Below, in pieces: positions 16,655 to 24,696 of a stretch of DNA of 35,345 nt; position 1 is the stretch's first letter, and the number at the start of each line of letters is the position of its first letter. The DNA comes from DASXMX01 sp036794395 (GTDB lineage Bacteria > Planctomycetota > Phycisphaerae > Tepidisphaerales > Tepidisphaeraceae). The notes under the pieces are model-generated. The model was not told where the DNA came from. It saw only the letters and a program-made list of their open reading frames with translations, and searched no databases. A program made the position numbers and the translations under genes. Location of the stretch: positions 1 to 35,345 of the forward strand of contig DAIRGS010000039.1 of NCBI GenBank assembly GCA_036794395.1. Direction: 5' to 3'.

Positions 16655-18088
16655 ATGAACACGACGCTTACAACCAGGCAAAAAGCTCTGGCAATCAATC
16701 TGGCGGCAAAATGGTACGGCTCCATCGCCGAGATCGGCGGTGGCCAGGAGGTGGCACGCTGGTTGTTTCAGGCCGGTGGCGCCGCCGGCTCGGTCGCAAG
16801 AACGATCTGTGCCTATGACATGGCCATCAGCGATGGCATCTATGGTACGGCGAAGCGTTACGTCAGCCGCGAGCGACTCCACGCGATGCTCGACCACGAA
16901 TTCACGCTGGTGTCGGAGCAGCTCAAGCACAAGCTCGCTGACACAAGGGCCTTCTTCGCCTTTGCGAATACCGTTGGGACGCGCCGTTTCAAGAGCGCCG
17001 AAAACGGCCGTGGCTGGATTGGAATTCGCTTTCAAACAGGGCCCCATGAGGAGCCTTCTCAGATCACCCTGCACGGACATCTTCGCGATTCATTGACGGA
17101 TCGTGAACAAGATGCTCTGGGCGTGCTCGGCGTCAATCTGATTTATGGCGCCTTCTTCCTGGCTCACAATGCAACTGACCTCGTTGCCGGTTTAATGGAC
17201 GACCTCTCGCGCGAGCGGATCGAAATCGACATGATCAAATTCTCCGGACCCGCATTCCGGGGCATCGACAACCGCCTCATGAGTCTTCAACTGGTCGAGA
17301 AGGGCTTCACCGATGCGGCGATGTTCACCGCCGAGGGCGAGGTCGTTCAACCGTCAGAGGTCCTTTACAAGAAGCCGATCCTCGTGGAGCGCGGAAGTTT
17401 TCGGCCCGTCACCAAACTTACACTCGATCTGCTGGAAAGGGCGCAAGAAGCGTTTCTAGAAGAGCCAGGCGTTGAAGGTCACGAGCCCGTGGTTCTGGCC
17501 GAGATGTCACTTAAAAGTCTTTCGCCATCAACGGATGTTGAACATTCTGATTTCCTCGCCCGCGCCGACATCCTGGGAGCCCTGGGTTTTGATGTGCTGG
17601 TTTCGAGCTTCGAGCGGGATTATCAAGTGGCGGAATATTTGTCAGCCTATACGGACAAACTCATCGGCTTCGCCATCGGGCTGCCGACCGTAAAGCAACT
17701 GGTCGAGGAGCAGTTCTACACTGACTTGGCAGGTGGCGTTCTGGAGGGAGCGGGGCGTCTCTTTAAACATTCCGTGAAAGCATACGTCTATCCTGCGCGC
17801 GATCCCAAGACCGGGAAGGTTCAAACCATTGATGAGGTCCTGCTGCCGAAGCCGTGGGAGCACCTTCGCCATCTGCTTCGCGAACTGGGACGTGTGAAAG
17901 CCATTTCTCCATCGGACGAGGCGTTCTTTTCGATTCGCTCGCGGGACGTTCTGGCAAGAATCGCCAACGCAGATGCCGGCTGGGAATCGATGGTGTCGCA
18001 AAAGACCGTCGAGGTTATCAAATCCAAGAATCTATTCGGTGCCCCAGGTACTGAAGCCGCGCACGCTTTCGAAGCTTCTGCGGTTTAG
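16655..18088 (+). CDS. Conserved 477-aa protein of unknown function (often mis-annotated as TonB-dependent receptor)
   Basis: Soluble, no signal peptide or membrane helix. I recognise a conserved family by blocks such as AAKWYGSIAEIGGGQEVARW at the N-terminus, YVSRERLHAMLDHE, GIRFQTGPHEEPSQI, GVNLIYGAFF, IDMIKFSGPAF, NRLMSLQLVEKGFT, AMFTAEGEVVQPSEVLYKK and PILVERGSFRPVT. Automatic annotations call it TonB-dependent receptor or nicotinamide-nucleotide adenylyltransferase; neither fits the sequence, since there is no plug/barrel and I see no HxGH motif. Start ATG 16655 has AAGGAGA seven bases upstream. The GAF-SpoIIE phosphatase gene starts 18 bases downstream, so the two are almost certainly co-transcribed and may act in one signalling pathway. 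Confidence 0.8.
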   Translation: MNTTLTTRQKALAINLAAKWYGSIAEIGGGQEVARWLFQAGGAAGSVARTICAYDMAISDGIYGTAKRYVSRERLHAMLDHEFTLVSEQLKHKLADTRAFFAFANTVGTRRFKSAENGRGWIGIRFQTGPHEEPSQITLHGHLRDSLTDREQDALGVLGVNLIYGAFFLAHNATDLVAGLMDDLSRERIEIDMIKFSGPAFRGIDNRLMSLQLVEKGFTDAAMFTAEGEVVQPSEVLYKKPILVERGSFRPVTKLTLDLLERAQEAFLEEPGVEGHEPVVLAEMSLKSLSPSTDVEHSDFLARADILGALGFDVLVSSFERDYQVAEYLSAYTDKLIGFAIGLPTVKQLVEEQFYTDLAGGVLEGAGRLFKHSVKAYVYPARDPKTGKVQTIDEVLLPKPWEHLRHLLRELGRVKAISPSDEAFFSIRSRDVLARIANADAGWESMVSQKTVEVIKSKNLFGAPGTEAAHAFEASAV

Positions 18089-18106
18089 CAAGCCACTACG
18101 CGTGTC

Positions 18107-19423
18107 ATGCGACCAGAAGACCTGTCGCATTACGGTCGCGAGGTTGAGGCAACGGGCATGTGGAACATCCAAACGACAACCCGGCTGCTGAAGCAGATGA
18201 GCCAATCCACCGACCCCTGTGAACTGGTTCGGCTCTTCTTCGACGATCTTCGACGAAGCGTCGATGTCCGGCGCGCCTTGGCGGTCAGCAGTGCAGGACT
18301 CTCCGCCCCACAATATCGCATCGTCCACAACGTCGAATCCAACGACGCCACCGGTGCGGTCTCCACCGCCGATGAGCTCCGCCACGGCGGATTGTTGGCC
18401 GAGTTCCTCAACCGCGGAGACATCCAAAACATCCCCAATTTTGCCCCGGACGCCTCCGATCCTGCCTTTGATCTTCTGCGAGGCGGCGGCTCCTTGATCG
18501 CATTCCCGCTCTTTGATGAAGGAGTCGGCGTCGGCTTGGTTGTCGTGCTCTGCTCCTCACCCAATCCGCAAGACCCGTCTCAGCTCTGCGCATTGGCGAC
18601 AATGACTTCACTGCTCGGGCGAGCGATCGAATCGCAGAAGTTGGCTAACCAGTTGGGATATACCTGCCGCGCACTGGATTCGGAGTTGAAGGCGGCCGCC
18701 GATGTACAATGCTGGTTACTGCCATCGCTCCCCAAATTCGATAACGTCAACATCGCGACATCGTATCAGACCGCACGTTATTCAAGCGGCGATTACTACG
18801 ACCTCGGCCGATTGCCTGACGGGAGGCTCGGAGTGTTGATCGCCGACGTCAGCGGTAAAGGTGCGGCGGCCGCGGTCCTGATGGCAGTGCTGCGGTCTAT
18901 CGTCCACGATCAAGTCGACAGAACGGCATCGACGGGTCCGGCAGCAGTTCTGGATTACGCGAATGATCGATTGTGCGCCCTGGGCCTCTCGGAGCGCGGT
19001 GCGTTCGTTACGGCCTTCTGTGGCATTTTGGATCCGGTGACCGGCGAACTGATCTACTCGTGCGCCGGCCACGACCCGCCACGGCTTCTGCGCGTTCGGG
19101 ACCGAACCGTAACCTCATTGAACGGAGCTGCGACGTTTCCTTTGGGACTTTTTGATGAGCCGCACACGCACACCGAGCAAATGGGGGTGCTCATGCCCGG
19201 CGACCTCGCACTCTTCTACACGGACGGTATCACAGAGGCCCGGTCGCCCGCTCGTGAGTTCTTCGGCATCGAACGCCTGGACAAAATCCTTTGCAAATTA
19301 CCCGATCCGATAACGGCTGATGTAGCAGTCGGCTGTATCGCGAAGGCGGTTGCCGAGTTTGAAGGAGATGGAATGCCGGCCGACGACCAGACCTTGGTGG
19401 CTCTGGGTGCCTGGCCGCGTTGA
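18107..19423 (+). CDS. GAF domain SpoIIE-type (PP2C) serine phosphatase
   Basis: 438 aa, cytosolic. Residues about 25-190 fit a GAF sensor domain. A short helical linker (LDSELKAAADVQCWLLPSLP) leads to the SpoIIE/RsbU PP2C phosphatase domain: SGDYYD at 227-232 supplies metal-binding Asp, then IADVSGKGAAAAVLM, CAGHDPPRLL, LFYTDGITEAR from 369 and PADDQTLVAL with Asp426-Asp427. All metal-site acidic blocks are present, so it should be active, removing phosphate from an anti-sigma-factor antagonist or similar partner. No such partner (STAS protein or RsbW-like kinase) is in the window. ATG 18158 (residue 18) is an alternative start. It is the last gene before the right attachment-like repeat. 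Confidence 0.88.
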   Translation: MRPEDLSHYGREVEATGMWNIQTTTRLLKQMSQSTDPCELVRLFFDDLRRSVDVRRALAVSSAGLSAPQYRIVHNVESNDATGAVSTADELRHGGLLAEFLNRGDIQNIPNFAPDASDPAFDLLRGGGSLIAFPLFDEGVGVGLVVVLCSSPNPQDPSQLCALATMTSLLGRAIESQKLANQLGYTCRALDSELKAAADVQCWLLPSLPKFDNVNIATSYQTARYSSGDYYDLGRLPDGRLGVLIADVSGKGAAAAVLMAVLRSIVHDQVDRTASTGPAAVLDYANDRLCALGLSERGAFVTAFCGILDPVTGELIYSCAGHDPPRLLRVRDRTVTSLNGAATFPLGLFDEPHTHTEQMGVLMPGDLALFYTDGITEARSPAREFFGIERLDKILCKLPDPITADVAVGCIAKAVAEFEGDGMPADDQTLVALGAWPR

Positions 19424-19722
19424 CGTGACCTACGAGTGGAGAGTGGGAGCGACCTCCAACCTCCGGGTTCCTGACCCGATCAAGATTTGGGTTATGAGCG
19501 ACTTTCGGCTCAAAACCATAAGTACCGAATTGGCAAACAACTAACGACGACCTCACGGTTTACGACCGTGCGCGGTACGCTTCCATGTGTACCATGTTTG
19601 CCTTGTTTTTCAATTTTCAGGGTACAGTTTACGGTACATTTTTGTGTATGTCAGCTTCAACTGTTCGTCGGACAAAATTGGGAAAGGTGGATGGGATGCA
19701 CCGCGGAGTTCGACATTCATTG
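19424..19722. other. Non-coding right boundary of the islet
   Basis: No gene is supported here. The segment holds a decayed tRNA-like stretch (19440-19491; minus strand has CTCATAACCC, then CGGGT-tcagg-ACCCG) and the right attachment-like module, followed by about 80 unremarkable bases before the stop of the convergent CE6-like gene. Confidence 0.5.
19489..19643 (+). other. Attachment-site-like module, right copy
   Basis: Core GGGTTATGAGCG (19489-19500), GCTCAAAACC with AAGT, hairpin CACGGT/ACCGTG (19554-19570) with loop TTACG, GTGCGCG, ACCATGTTTGCC, and two GGTACA boxes at 19621 and 19633 followed by a T-run. Part order and the 12-base box spacing equal the left copy, while much of the rest differs, so it is a related but separate integration scar. 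Both copies point the same way. Confidence 0.6.
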
Positions 19723-20631
19723 TCACATCTTTGACTGTGCCGAAACCGGCGTAGCCCCGCTCTTGTTGGGTTGCGTCGCCGGACGGTCCTTCACTTTGTA
19801 ACCCAGCAGACTAAGCAGCTTCTCCCCGTAGCGGTTCCCCAATTCCCTGGAGCCCGCCGCGTTGAAATGCAGATGGTCGTTGTTGCACGTGCACCCCGCC
19901 GAAGAAATCACATAAGAATTCGGCAGCGTATTGGGCAGTTCCGCGAGGATCTTGTTGAACCCCGCGCACACGCCCTTCTGGTCGGCGTTGACGGTCTCAC
20001 CGGCCAGCAGCGGCACTTGCTCAGGCTTGAGGGTCAGGTCCTTCATGAGGTTGTCGTAAATGCCCTTTACTTTGGTCGGCCACTGCTTGTCGCCCGGATT
20101 CGATTCGCCCTGGTGGAGCAGAATTCCCTTGATCACCCCGTCCTTCTGCGCCAATTTCCCCTGATTGACGAGCCACTGGTAGGTGTTTCCGTCGTAGCTC
20201 TTGATGTAGTTGGTCATCCACGGCTGAACCGTCGCCGCATACGTCTGAAACGTGTCCTTCTCGAAGAGCTCGATCTTGCACCCGGGGACTGAGCACTTGA
20301 TCACCCCGACCCGCACGTTCGGCGGCAGGTTGGCCACCATCGTGCGGCCAAAATAATCCACCATGCAGATTCCGTTGCCCCGCGCCGAGATCGGCGGCAT
20401 CGCCTCGTACCATTTTCCCTTAGTCCACCCGCGTTTGGCCGAATCGAAGTCCGCCATGACCTGGAACCGCTTGTCGACGCTGCGGTCAATGTCCTCCATG
20501 CGCCCGCCGCTCTCCATGTTCGACTGCCCGAAGCAGAGGTAGATGTAAAAGTTGGGATCCGGATCGGCAAAAGCCCTCGTTGAGCAGACGATCAATCCGA
20601 CGACGAACGCCAATGCCAGCCGTGCTTTCAT
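19723..20631 (-). CDS. Exported CE6-like / SASA-domain carbohydrate esterase
   Basis: 303 aa with an N-terminal signal peptide (LALAFVVGLIVCSTRAFA). The SGNH-like fold typical of sialate O-acetylesterase and acetylxylan esterase family CE6 is shown by GQSNMES with nucleophile Ser37, by LLHQGESN in the middle and by DHLHFNAAGSRELG with Asp252 and His255. It should remove acetyl groups from a glycan outside the cytoplasm; the exact substrate cannot be read. A short Pro/Thr/Ser-rich tail follows the domain. ATG 20631 with GGAGAAAG upstream is preferred; the frame runs back into the fucosidase gene but that part is not native. It lies 56 bases downstream of the fucosidase gene, with which it likely forms an operon. 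Confidence 0.85.
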   Translation of the reverse strand: MKARLALAFVVGLIVCSTRAFADPDPNFYIYLCFGQSNMESGGRMEDIDRSVDKRFQVMADFDSAKRGWTKGKWYEAMPPISARGNGICMVDYFGRTMVANLPPNVRVGVIKCSVPGCKIELFEKDTFQTYAATVQPWMTNYIKSYDGNTYQWLVNQGKLAQKDGVIKGILLHQGESNPGDKQWPTKVKGIYDNLMKDLTLKPEQVPLLAGETVNADQKGVCAGFNKILAELPNTLPNSYVISSAGCTCNNDHLHFNAAGSRELGNRYGEKLLSLLGYKVKDRPATQPNKSGATPVSAQSKM

Positions 20632-20687
20632 CACAACTTTCTCCATTGCCAGACGATTCGAATGATTGCCGCCCGGTGGTTTTAGCC

Positions 20688-23099
20688 TTACCGCGCGACA
20701 ATCGCATCCACTGCCACGGGTCCCGGGCCGCGGTCGATGATGTCGATAGAATGTTTGCCGTTGGACAGACCGGTCACCTCGCACACCACCTGCTGGGGCA
20801 GGCGAGCGCCGGTCGCGGATAAATCAGCCGTCGCACGCACCTGGCCGTCGATGCGGACCTCGATCTTGCCCGCACCGGCTTGCTTCGGGGCGATGACTGC
20901 AACGCCCGCGCCGGTAAATGAACAGGTCCAGACGTCACCGGGCGTTTCGCTGATGCTCAGGTCGTTGTTGAAGTCGCCGGTCCCCAGGTTGCATCGGCGC
21001 GTCCATCCCGGCGCTGTCACACCCGGATCGTCATCGTTGGTCCATCCCTTATCGTGGGTGATGCGCAACACCCGGCATCCAGCAGCCAACTCCTGGTTGG
21101 TAATTCCCGACTGTGCCTCGATTTTTCCCCTGGGTGTTACCGTCAGGCCCTGCTCATCCTGCGCGAATTCCAGCTCGACGGCGGAGCCCAGCAATTCCAC
21201 CTTGCTCACATTCCCCAGCGTGGTCCCCCGGGTATGCAGCGCCTTGAGAGTGACAGGACCGCCGTTCCAATTCAGGAGCGTGGCGTAGATATTGCCGTTA
21301 TTGCGCGTGTAGCAGACCGAGTTGTCACCAAAGACTTCGAATGGGCGGGACGCATAGACCGCTTCCCCGTTGGTCTTCAGCCACGCACCCACGTCTTTGG
21401 CGATACGAATTACTTCCGGATCCAGATCACCCCGTCCGTGCTGCGTCAGGTTGAGCAGCATGGTGCCGTTCCGCGAGACATTCTGGATCAGCAGCCGCAC
21501 GAGCCTGAGGCTGTCCATGTACCTCTGGCCCGTCTTGTAATGCCAATCCGCCATGCTCGTTTCCGTCTGGAACGAATAGGGCTGAATCTGGGACTCGATC
21601 ACGGCCTCGCTGCTCTTGACGAGGGAATGATCCACCAGGGGGATCAACTCGGGGCTGTTCTGAAAGCTGTTGTATCGCCCGCCGACACCCTTGAGGTTAA
21701 CCACCACGTCCATTTTGCCGTGATTCCACTGCAACGATTTGTTGTAATAGTTCGCGACCAGCGGCGGAGCGAGATATCCGAGCCCCATGTGCACCCGCAT
21801 GTCCACCTGAGAATCGCCCGCATGTTCGTCGAAGTAAATGACGTCAGGATGGTACTTCGTGATGGCATCGTCCACCCGCCACATGAACTGGTTGGCGAAG
21901 GGCGAGTGCTGGGGATCTATTGCGTTGTGGACGGGACCGTAAAGATCCACCGGGTCCATTCCCTCCCACCATTTCCCTTTGCCGTCGGCAATCGTTTGCA
22001 ACGCGTCGTACGGAACGCCTTTTTTGGACCCGTTCCTGTCGCTGGTGTAGCGCACCGGCATGAACTGGCCCCAAGTCCGCGCTGGAGTGTCATGAAATCC
22101 GATGCCGAAGCGCATTGCATGCCGGCGCGCGACCTTTTCCCAGGTGCCGACGATGTCCACCTTGGGGCCGACGCGGACGGAGTTCCAAGGTTGGTATTTC
22201 GAATCCCAGCAGTCGAAGTTGTCGTGGTGCACCCCCATCGCCATGAAGTATCGGGCGCCCATTTCGACGTACAGATCCATCAGCTCGTCGGGCTTCCAGC
22301 GGTCTATGACCCAGTTGTGAGCGATGTCCTTGTATCCATATTCGGAAGGGTGGCCGAAGGTCCGGTTGTGGAAGGCGTACACCGGATCGTTCTGCTGGTA
22401 CATGTGGCGGGAATACCAGTCGCCCTGTTCGGGCATCGACTGCGGGTCCCAGTGAGACCAGGCGCCGAACTTGGCGTCGCGCCACCATGCCGGCACGGTG
22501 TAAAGCCGGCTCACACCTTTCCAGTCGGCGGGATAGGGGCCTTGGGCTACGGACAGCGGCGGCAGATTCCAAATGTCCGGCGGCAGGTTGAGGTCGCCCT
22601 CGCCGACGAGAATGCTCTGGACGGCCACAGGCGCGTCCTTGTCGGCCAGACTTATCGTTAACGCCGCGCCGGCGGGGATCGGGATTTCGGTTTTGGCAAC
22701 AAGAATGGGGCCGGTGAGATCCCCCGAGGAGTGGACGTTTACCTTCCGTGCCGGCTGATCGTTAACCGTCACGCTGATCGTTCCCACAGACATCGACCCG
22801 TAGCGAATCGCCAGCGTAGCGCCTGCGGGAAGACGAGTGAATCTCATCGATTGTCCGGCAGCGGTCAGGCTGACGAAGCTATCGCCTCCCTGGGTACCGC
22901 CGGTGACCTTTAACGCGCCGCCATCCACTTCCGCGGTATTGGCCGGAATGACGGAAGGGTCGGCCGCCATTGCCGCGTTTCGCGCGGACAGCATCCACAG
23001 CAATCCGATCAAGAGAATTTGAAGGATCGACGCATTGTTGCGCCGGGCGCGTGTGATGGAATGAGCAATCTCGTTGCGCCGGATGGCCGTTATGAACAT
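20688..23099 (-). CDS. Exported GH29 alpha-L-fucosidase
   Basis: About 803 aa. An N-terminal hydrophobic segment ILQILLIGLLWMLSARNAAM A-type serves as signal peptide or anchor. Residues about 45-190 look like a beta-sandwich or carbohydrate-binding part. The GH29 barrel starts with FGAWSHWDPQSMPEQGDWYS, then GARYFMAMGVHHDNFDCWDS, and DVIYFDEHAG carries the predicted nucleophile Asp424. The usual GH29 end block is seen as NGTMLLNLTQHGRGDLDPE. The C-terminal 230 residues form additional beta domains ending in NGKHSIDIIDRGPG. It should release terminal fucose from glycans in the periplasm or outside. ATG 23099 was chosen because it precedes the signal segment directly; only a weak GAGAA is upstream. 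It is divergent from the esterase operon. Confidence 0.88.
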   Translation of the reverse strand: MFITAIRRNEIAHSITRARRNNASILQILLIGLLWMLSARNAAMAADPSVIPANTAEVDGGALKVTGGTQGGDSFVSLTAAGQSMRFTRLPAGATLAIRYGSMSVGTISVTVNDQPARKVNVHSSGDLTGPILVAKTEIPIPAGAALTISLADKDAPVAVQSILVGEGDLNLPPDIWNLPPLSVAQGPYPADWKGVSRLYTVPAWWRDAKFGAWSHWDPQSMPEQGDWYSRHMYQQNDPVYAFHNRTFGHPSEYGYKDIAHNWVIDRWKPDELMDLYVEMGARYFMAMGVHHDNFDCWDSKYQPWNSVRVGPKVDIVGTWEKVARRHAMRFGIGFHDTPARTWGQFMPVRYTSDRNGSKKGVPYDALQTIADGKGKWWEGMDPVDLYGPVHNAIDPQHSPFANQFMWRVDDAITKYHPDVIYFDEHAGDSQVDMRVHMGLGYLAPPLVANYYNKSLQWNHGKMDVVVNLKGVGGRYNSFQNSPELIPLVDHSLVKSSEAVIESQIQPYSFQTETSMADWHYKTGQRYMDSLRLVRLLIQNVSRNGTMLLNLTQHGRGDLDPEVIRIAKDVGAWLKTNGEAVYASRPFEVFGDNSVCYTRNNGNIYATLLNWNGGPVTLKALHTRGTTLGNVSKVELLGSAVELEFAQDEQGLTVTPRGKIEAQSGITNQELAAGCRVLRITHDKGWTNDDDPGVTAPGWTRRCNLGTGDFNNDLSISETPGDVWTCSFTGAGVAVIAPKQAGAGKIEVRIDGQVRATADLSATGARLPQQVVCEVTGLSNGKHSIDIIDRGPGPVAVDAIVAR

Positions 23100-23456
23100 C
23101 GGTGGTTCTCGTAAAGGCAACGGATGGTAACCGAAGAATGGCTGACAACTGCGGTGAGCCGGTCGCAGCATACCGCCCCCGCGTATCGCCCTACATGACG
23201 AATCTTGCCTACCGATGTCAATTGTTGATCGTGGAAGCCGACGAGCCAGCGGGGCGATCACTTCGAAGGACAAGCCAGAAGGGTTGGAACCGGCGAAAAC
23301 GACAATCAATCTCAACGGACGTCAATAATCCACATCCGGAGGCAATTTTCGGCATTGGACGCTATAGGCGTGACAGTATCCTCACCAACGAATTGAGGAG
23401 CTGCAGCGCCTGCGTTTTGAGACGCCGCGCCGAAACGCCCTATCTGAGGAATTGCC
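23100..23456. promoter_or_regulatory. Divergent control region between fucosidase and esterase operons
   Basis: 357 bases without a gene. A plausible plus-strand promoter is TTGGAC at 23355-23360, a 16-base spacer, and TATCCT at 23377-23382. No operator palindrome was seen. GAGGAATTGCC before ATG 23457 is the ribosome binding site. Confidence 0.35.
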
Positions 23457-24668
23457 ATGAAATGCGCTATTATCGGTATTGCTCTGCTACCTTTCTTGGC
23501 AGGCGTGTCGGCCTGGGGACAGACGAGCCAGCCGGTGGTGGAGGATTTCAAGCCATCGGAATCGAACCAACCGGGCCAAAAGTATCCGCAGGTGAACTCG
23601 CAACACTACGCGCGGTTTCGAGTTGTGGCGCCGGGAGCGCAGAGCGTCAGGGTGGGCCTGGGGCGCGGGGGCACTCAGCTGACCAAAGGGGAGGACGGCG
23701 CGTGGTCGGGGACAACGCCCGATCCTCTGGACGAGGGCTTCCATTACTACCACCTAACGATCGATGGCGGGACGTTCAACGACCCTGGCACGGGGAATTT
23801 TTACGGTTCGACGCGATGGGAAAGCGGCATTGAGATCCCAGCTCATGACCAGGACTTCTACACTTTAAAAGACGTTCCTCACGGCCACGTGCAGCAGATT
23901 CTCTTTCCGTCCAAAAGCACGAAAACATCTCGCCGGGCTTTCGTGTACACGCCGCCCGACTACGAGAAGGATCAGAACAAGCGGTATCCAGTCCTCTACC
24001 TTCAGCACGGATGGGGTGAGGATGAAACTGCCTGGAGTGTCCAGGGCCACGCGAACTTGATCATGGACAATTTGATTGCGGAGGGGAAGACCAGGCCGTT
24101 CCTGATCGTGATGACATATGGCATGACCAACGATGTACCGCTTGGAGGTGCTCGGGGACGGGGTGGCGCGGCGCCGGGCGGGCGCGGGCCGGGGGGTGCA
24201 GCGGCGAGCCAGCCGGGTGCGCGCCGGGGTGGTGGGGGCCTGGCCAATTTCAACATCGGACCGTTCCAGACGGTTGTTGTGGACGAGATGATTCCCTATG
24301 TCGATGCGAACTTCCGGACGCTCTCTGACCAGCCGCATCGCGCGATGGCCGGCCTGTCGATGGGTGGGATGGAGACCAAACGCATCACCCTGGCGAATCT
24401 GGATAAGTTCTCCCACATCGGCTTATTCAGCGGGGGCACGATCACGCCCGAGGATGTCAACAACACCGCTGGTTTCAAGGAAAAGGTTAAAGTCGTGTTC
24501 TGCAGCTGCGGCAGCCGGGAGAATCCCGGGAACATCAACAGCAATCACAAAGCGTTCGACAAGATCCGCGTCAAGAATACCGGATATGTGTCATCCGATA
24601 CCGCACATGAGTTTCTGACCTGGCGGCGGAGCCTGCAGGAATTTGCGCCGCTGCTGTTCCAGGATTGA
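23457..24668 (+). CDS. Exported CE1-like esterase (Esterase D / feruloyl-esterase type), copy 1
   Basis: 403 aa, signal peptide MKCAIIGIALLPFLAGVSAWG. Residues 30-150 form a CBM48-like beta domain (ARFRVVAPGAQSVRV, DEGFHYYHLTIDGG), as in many CE1 enzymes from polysaccharide loci. The alpha/beta-hydrolase domain shows RRAFVYTPPDYEKDQNKRYP, VLYLQHGWGEDETAW, nucleophile Ser301 in GLSMGG and catalytic His384 in SDTAHEF. A glycine/arginine-rich low-complexity insert occupies about 230-263, between the core strands. It is likely to cleave feruloyl or acetyl esters on plant-type hemicellulose (inference). It opens a plus-strand run of six genes with gaps under 80 bases. Confidence 0.85.
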   Translation: MKCAIIGIALLPFLAGVSAWGQTSQPVVEDFKPSESNQPGQKYPQVNSQHYARFRVVAPGAQSVRVGLGRGGTQLTKGEDGAWSGTTPDPLDEGFHYYHLTIDGGTFNDPGTGNFYGSTRWESGIEIPAHDQDFYTLKDVPHGHVQQILFPSKSTKTSRRAFVYTPPDYEKDQNKRYPVLYLQHGWGEDETAWSVQGHANLIMDNLIAEGKTRPFLIVMTYGMTNDVPLGGARGRGGAAPGGRGPGGAAASQPGARRGGGGLANFNIGPFQTVVVDEMIPYVDANFRTLSDQPHRAMAGLSMGGMETKRITLANLDKFSHIGLFSGGTITPEDVNNTAGFKEKVKVVFCSCGSRENPGNINSNHKAFDKIRVKNTGYVSSDTAHEFLTWRRSLQEFAPLLFQD

Positions 24669-24696
24669 GTCACACATTCTGAGCAGAGGATTCGAT

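Noticed and set aside
21054..22661. 535-codon plus-strand open frame
   Set aside because: It lies fully antisense to the GH29 gene, whose catalytic motifs are intact; the translation is Val/His/Arg-rich without any domain and is a GC-rich shadow frame.
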